DNA of 7,978 nucleotides from Lentisphaeria bacterium (GTDB taxonomy: Bacteria > Verrucomicrobiota > Lentisphaeria > Victivallales > UBA1829). Location: NCBI GenBank assembly GCA_019408975.1, contig DXVA01000153.1, positions 1,976 through 9,953 of the forward strand. Reading direction: 5' to 3'. Below are positions 5,292 to 7,978 of this stretch, in pieces. The notes under the pieces were generated by a model. It was given only the letters and a program-made list of their open reading frames with translations, searched no databases and was not told the DNA's origin. Position 1 is the stretch's first letter. Every line of letters starts with the position of its first letter. The position numbers and the translations under genes were made by a program.

Positions 5292-7033
5292 TCACATTAC
5301 CGATAGGATATTATTTTGAACGATTTCTGAACTGGCTTGTCACTCACTGCGCCGATTTTACGAGATGGTGCTCCGCGAATATTGATGCCTGCGTGGACTG
5401 GCTCAAGAGTCTGTTCTGCGCTCCGCCGGAGTGGGTCATGATGCTGGTTTTCGCTGCAATGATCTATGTCATCAGCAAACGGAAACTTCTCACGGCGGGG
5501 GCGATTGCAGGCATGTATGTGATTATCTGCCTCAAACTCTGGAGCGACGCCATGGATACGATGGCGCTGGTCATGATCTGCACCGCGGCAGTCGCAGTCA
5601 TCGGGCTCCCGCTGGGTATTCTGATGACATTCAGCGGCATACTCAAGAGAGCGGCCATGCCTCTGCTCGACATTATGCAGACCATGCCGGCCTACGTTTA
5701 CCTGGTCCCTGCAATCGCGTTCTTTTCGATCAGCAATACAGCGGGAGTTTTTGCCACGGTCATCTTCGCCCTGCCTCCGATCGTGCGCATGACGGTGATC
5801 GGCATCGAAGAAACACCTCCGGAACTGATGGAATGTTCGGAGGCTTACGGTGCAACCCCGTGGGAACGGTTGCGGGATCTTCAGCTTCCCATGGCATTGA
5901 CATCCATTCGTGCAGGATTGAACCAGACCGTCATGCTGGCACTGTCGATGGTCGTCATTGCATCACTGGTCGGAGCCAAAGGAATCGGCAGCGTTGTCTG
6001 GGCCGCAATCTGCAACGGAGAAAAAGGCGTCGCCTTTGAGGGCGGGCTTGTCATTGTAATTATTGCGATCATCCTCGACCGCACCCTTCAGGCGGCGGGC
6101 GGCGACAAGCAAAAAAAGAAAGTGACTCAGAAAATGAAACTGACGGCAGCAGGAATGATCGATATCCTGCTGGTCATAATTTGTGCAGCAGTTCTGATCT
6201 ATTTCTACCTGGTCGGAACAGATAAGAATCCGTCCCCCGGATTCCGGCTCATTACATCCACAACCCCGGCAATGATCGAAGAGATGGACTACACAATCAA
6301 AAAAGGAAGACTGCTTGCCGCCACGGCATGGGAACCTCACTGGATGAATGAGAAACTGAATATCAAATATCTCAAAGATCCCAAAAAAATCTTCGGCGAT
6401 ACGGAAAATGTTTACACCGTCGTTCGCAAAGGCTTCAAAAAAGAGCATCCGGAGATTGCAAAGTTTTTCAGCCAGTTCAAATGGAAGCCCTCGGATCTGA
6501 ATTCGCTCTCCCTGATCTGTTACGGTTACGACGGGGATTTTGAAAAAGGCGCAAGAGAATGGCTCAGGAAAAACCCGGCACTGAAAGCCGCATTCCTCAA
6601 GGATGTCAAACCGGTTCCCGGAACAAAAATCAAAATGGTGGATATCGGCTACTACAATGAGCTCGCCACCAATGCCATGCTGAAAATCCTCCTGACCGAG
6701 CATTTGAAATGCAAGGTGGAAAATGTTTCCACGACAATTCCGATTGCATTTGAAGCGCTTGCAGGCGGGACCCGGGATGTCATGGTCACAGTCTGGCTGC
6801 CGAACTATCATAAACGCGAATATGCGGCAATTCAGGATCGTGTGGAAAATCTGGGAGCCAACATGGAAGGAGCCAGAATGGGAATCATCGTTCCCCGATA
6901 TGCGCCGGCAGACTCCATCGAAGACCTTGCCGAATACCGCAAGGAATTCGGCGGGAAAATCATGGGCATCGAGCCGGGGCAAGGCATCATGGTGCTTACG
7001 GAAAAGGCAATCGAAGAATATGGGCTCAAATGA
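5288..7033 (+). CDS. proWX: Fused betaine ABC permease and circularly permuted substrate-binding domain
   Basis: The 581-aa fusion supplies both the membrane channel and the substrate receptor for ProV. Residues 1-48 form an N-terminal region. Membrane helices follow at about 49-63, 66-85, 91-114, 134-162, 214-240 and 252-265. The EAA loop, which contacts ProV, is at 185-201 (EAYGATPWERLRDLQLP). QTMPAYVYLVPA and LNQTVMLALSMVVIASLVGA are hallmarks of the ProW/OpuAB permease. A further helix at 288-310 leads to the extracytoplasmic binding domain, 318-581. Its order is reversed against ProX/OpuAC. The usual C-terminal half comes first (TAWEPHWM 346-353; LNIKYLKDPK; VVRKGFKKEHPE; FKWKPSDL 397-404). 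A linker KPVPGT (441-446) leads to the usual N-terminal half (AFEALAGGTRDVMVTVWLPNYHK; NMEGARMGIIVP; IMGIEPGQGI). Trp348, Trp399 and Trp503 correspond to the three Trp-cage residues of OpuAC. GGAG at 5277-5280 precedes the start. OpuABC fusions are known in Gram-positives, but in the normal order. Confidence 0.96.
   Translation: MITLPIGYYFERFLNWLVTHCADFTRWCSANIDACVDWLKSLFCAPPEWVMMLVFAAMIYVISKRKLLTAGAIAGMYVIICLKLWSDAMDTMALVMICTAAVAVIGLPLGILMTFSGILKRAAMPLLDIMQTMPAYVYLVPAIAFFSISNTAGVFATVIFALPPIVRMTVIGIEETPPELMECSEAYGATPWERLRDLQLPMALTSIRAGLNQTVMLALSMVVIASLVGAKGIGSVVWAAICNGEKGVAFEGGLVIVIIAIILDRTLQAAGGDKQKKKVTQKMKLTAAGMIDILLVIICAAVLIYFYLVGTDKNPSPGFRLITSTTPAMIEEMDYTIKKGRLLAATAWEPHWMNEKLNIKYLKDPKKIFGDTENVYTVVRKGFKKEHPEIAKFFSQFKWKPSDLNSLSLICYGYDGDFEKGAREWLRKNPALKAAFLKDVKPVPGTKIKMVDIGYYNELATNAMLKILLTEHLKCKVENVSTTIPIAFEALAGGTRDVMVTVWLPNYHKREYAAIQDRVENLGANMEGARMGIIVPRYAPADSIEDLAEYRKEFGGKIMGIEPGQGIMVLTEKAIEEYGLK
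6236..7030 (+). other. Circularly permuted OpuAC/ProX-type binding domain within proWX
   Basis: Segment 6239-6607 (residues 318-440) aligns by eye with the second half of OpuAC/ProX, beginning at the LxTSSxxAM strand and ending with the WLRKNP helix. Segment 6626-7030 (447-581) aligns with the first half, beginning at the first strand (KIKMVDIGYYNE) and ending at AIEEYGLK. In normal family members the latter is directly followed by the former. The old termini are joined by about six residues at 6608-6625. The residue preceding the stop is exactly where the normal chain would continue, as expected of a true permutation rather than a truncation. Confidence 0.88.
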
Positions 7034-7036
7034 TCA
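7031..7036. other. TGATCA palindrome carrying both convergent stop codons
   Basis: The plus-strand TGA ending proWX (7031-7033) and the minus-strand TGA ending the flavoprotein gene (7036-7034) lie back to back, leaving zero intergenic bases. Any terminator for either gene must lie inside the other; I saw no convincing hairpin with a T-run near here. Confidence 0.9.
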
Positions 7037-7540
7037 CGCTCTGCCCGTATTCGGGTTCTGTTTGCCGGAAACATGTTCCACGTTCATCTTCAGGATCGCA
7101 AGCATATCCATCATTTTGTCCGGAGCTTTCAGTTCGTGCCCGGGGTCAAAGTGTTTCATGAGACAGGACAGAGCGGCTCTCTTTTCCGGCAGGGACTCGA
7201 TCAGTTCCAGCTTCCCTTCCAGAACGGCGGAGCGATAATGGGCAGTCCACTTACAGCTTTCCGGTCCGGCGGAAACCAGTCTGACGCCGCTTTCCACCAT
7301 GAAGCAGCCGCAGGGATTCTTCCTGATGCAGTCGAGCTTGCGTCCCTCCGGCGCACAGTGAAAATAAAGCGTAATCTGATCGCCGTCTACGGAAAAACCG
7401 TAATTCAAGGCGACAAGATAAGGGCGTCCGCCGTCCACAAGCGCAAGGTGCCCGTATTCGGCTTCCTGAAGGATTCCGGTGATTTCACCCGGATCATCGA
7501 TTCTGCGATCGGAACGTCTCATTTTTCGCGATTCATCCAT
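7034..7540 (-). CDS. NimA-like/pyridoxamine-phosphate-oxidase-family flavoprotein
   Basis: The product is 168 aa, the usual size of this split-barrel flavin-binding family (Nim proteins, PF12900/PF01243 type). Hallmarks: MRRSDRRI near the N-terminus, ILQEAEYGHLALVDGGRPYLVALNYGF (23-49, first barrel strands), ITLYFHCAPEGRKLDCIRKNP (56-76) and the strand-loop KWTAHYRSAVLEGKLELIE. His61 in YFHxAxEGRK matches the conserved histidine of NimA proteins. The family binds FMN or FAD and reduces small molecules; some members reduce nitroimidazoles, but the native substrate is generally unknown, so drug resistance should not be assumed. It is probably cytoplasmic and soluble. The start is uncertain: the ATG at 7540 has only a weak GAGA upstream, and an internal ATG at residue 7 (7522), giving the family-typical MRRSDR start, is equally possible. 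The gene is convergent with proWX and divergent from the response regulator; no functional link is evident. Confidence 0.87.
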   Translation of the reverse strand: MDESRKMRRSDRRIDDPGEITGILQEAEYGHLALVDGGRPYLVALNYGFSVDGDQITLYFHCAPEGRKLDCIRKNPCGCFMVESGVRLVSAGPESCKWTAHYRSAVLEGKLELIESLPEKRAALSCLMKHFDPGHELKAPDKMMDMLAILKMNVEHVSGKQNPNTGRA

Positions 7541-7659
7541 TTTACGTTCTCACTGATTTTAAAAATTGATTCCATGACGCGATGCCGGCGTTGCGGAAAA
7601 TACTGCCCGTCCGGTTCAGATGCGCCTGATAAGATATCGCACAAAAAAGAAAAAGCAAC

Positions 7660-7688
7660 TTGCAGAAAGGGAGAAACAGGCATATGTT
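7660..7688 (+). promoter_or_regulatory. Weak candidate promoter of the response regulator gene
   Basis: TTGCAG (7660-7665) and TATGTT (7683-7688) are separated by 17 nt and lie about 45 bp before the response regulator start. Matches to consensus are only 3 of 6 and 4 of 6, so the spacing is the main support. No sigma-54 pattern was found in this 190-bp divergent region, and no clear promoter for the minus-strand flavoprotein gene. Confidence 0.25.
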
Positions 7689-7737
7689 TGTCATTATGAA
7701 AAAGAAAATCATTCCAAGTGGAGGTGTCCGATGCTGA
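7684..7737 (+). CDS. Possible 17-codon leader ORF overlapping the response regulator start
   Basis: An ATG at 7684 preceded by AAGGGAG (7667-7673, about 10 nt away) opens a 17-codon frame, MFVIMKKKIIPSGGVRC. It spans the ribosome site of the next gene and stops at TGA 7735-7737, just inside the regulator's first codons (ATGCTGA). If translated it could couple or tune regulator translation. The peptide has no recognised motif, and frames this short are common by chance. It is also incompatible with the candidate promoter above, whose -10 overlaps this ATG, so at most one of the two is real. Confidence 0.2.
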   Translation: MFVIMKKKIIPSGGVRC

Positions 7738-7978
7738 ATATACTGGTGGTCGATGACGAGGCAAATATACGAAAGACATTGATGCTGTGGCTGAAATCCC
7801 ACGGACAACAGGTGCGTCTGGCGGAAAACGCCGGAAACGCAATGGAAGAAAACCGCAATCATAAATTCGACCTTGTTTTCCTTGATCTGCGGCTTGGCGA
7901 TGACAGCGGGCTTGACCTGATCCCGCAACTGCTGGCGGATTCCCCATGGCTCAAAATCTGCGTCATAACCGCGTATTC
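7731..7978 (+). CDS. Response regulator, receiver domain of probable sigma-54 activator (3' end beyond window)
   Basis: Only the first 82 codons are in the window. The start at 7731 is set by GGAGG (7720-7724) with 6-nt spacing. The sequence MLNILVVDDEANIRKTL shows the acidic pair Asp8-Asp9; Asp52 in FLDLRLGDDSGLDLI is the phosphoacceptor; Thr80 in ICVITAYS is the conserved switch threonine. The run DLRLGDDSGLDLIPQLLADSPWLK resembles NtrC/AlgB-type receivers, which are usually followed by an AAA+ sigma-54 activator domain and a Fis helix-turn-helix. The output domain is not visible, so the sigma-54 class is inference. A partner histidine kinase would be expected nearby, perhaps beyond the right edge. 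It could be the activator for the sigma-54 promoter at 4023, but nothing here proves it. Confidence 0.92.
   Translation, partial: MLNILVVDDEANIRKTLMLWLKSHGQQVRLAENAGNAMEENRNHKFDLVFLDLRLGDDSGLDLIPQLLADSPWLKICVITAY

Noticed and set aside
5963..6982. A 339-codon open frame antisense to proWX
   Set aside because: It lies wholly opposite a gene with clear homology, is rich in Phe, His, Cys and Asp in a way typical of antisense reading, and has no ribosome site or recognisable domain.

Overview
The window is an ordinary chromosomal stretch of what looks like a Gram-negative bacterium. It encodes an outer-membrane-type lipoprotein with a clear lipobox and several Sec signal peptides. It also has a good sigma-54 (-24/-12) promoter and the start of a response regulator that resembles sigma-54 activators. 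Base composition looks balanced to slightly GC-rich by eye. The taxon cannot be fixed from sequence alone; a PVC-group relative (Lentisphaerae/Verrucomicrobia) is a guess, not a result. There are no tRNA or rRNA genes, CRISPR arrays or insertion sequences.

Left half (1-3819, minus strand): four genes in a tight operon with gaps of 17, 17 and 13 bp. In transcription order they are a 115-aa membrane-anchored protein of unknown function; a CsgG/LpoB-like exported protein whose signal peptide lies in a different frame from the mature domain; a 433-aa exported protein with two CsgG-like domains and a FlgT-C-like tail; and a COG3014-like lipoprotein with TPR-like helices that runs off the left edge. 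A sigma-70-type promoter (TTGAAA-17-TATTTT) sits just upstream of the first gene. The set looks like an envelope lipoprotein/CsgG-type module; its function is unknown.

Divergent control region (3820-4073): it holds the minus-strand sigma-70 promoter, several inverted and direct repeats, and a near-consensus sigma-54 promoter (TGGCACGCCTCCTGCT) 36 bp before the plus-strand proV start.

Centre (4074-7033, plus strand): a two-gene osmoprotectant (glycine betaine/proline betaine type) ABC importer. ProV is the ATPase with C-terminal CBS domains. It overlaps by ATGA with a 581-aa fusion of the ProW permease and the substrate-binding domain. The striking point is that the binding domain is circularly permuted: the half that is normally C-terminal comes first, followed by the half that is normally N-terminal. 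All three tryptophans expected for the betaine-binding Trp cage are present.

Right end: a convergent NimA/pyridoxamine-phosphate-oxidase-like flavoprotein gene (7034-7540, minus) whose stop codon abuts the proWX stop within one TGATCA palindrome. A divergent response regulator (7731 to the right edge, plus) follows, truncated by the window. Its receiver domain resembles NtrC/AlgB-type sigma-54 activators, making it a possible but unproven partner for the sigma-54 promoter.
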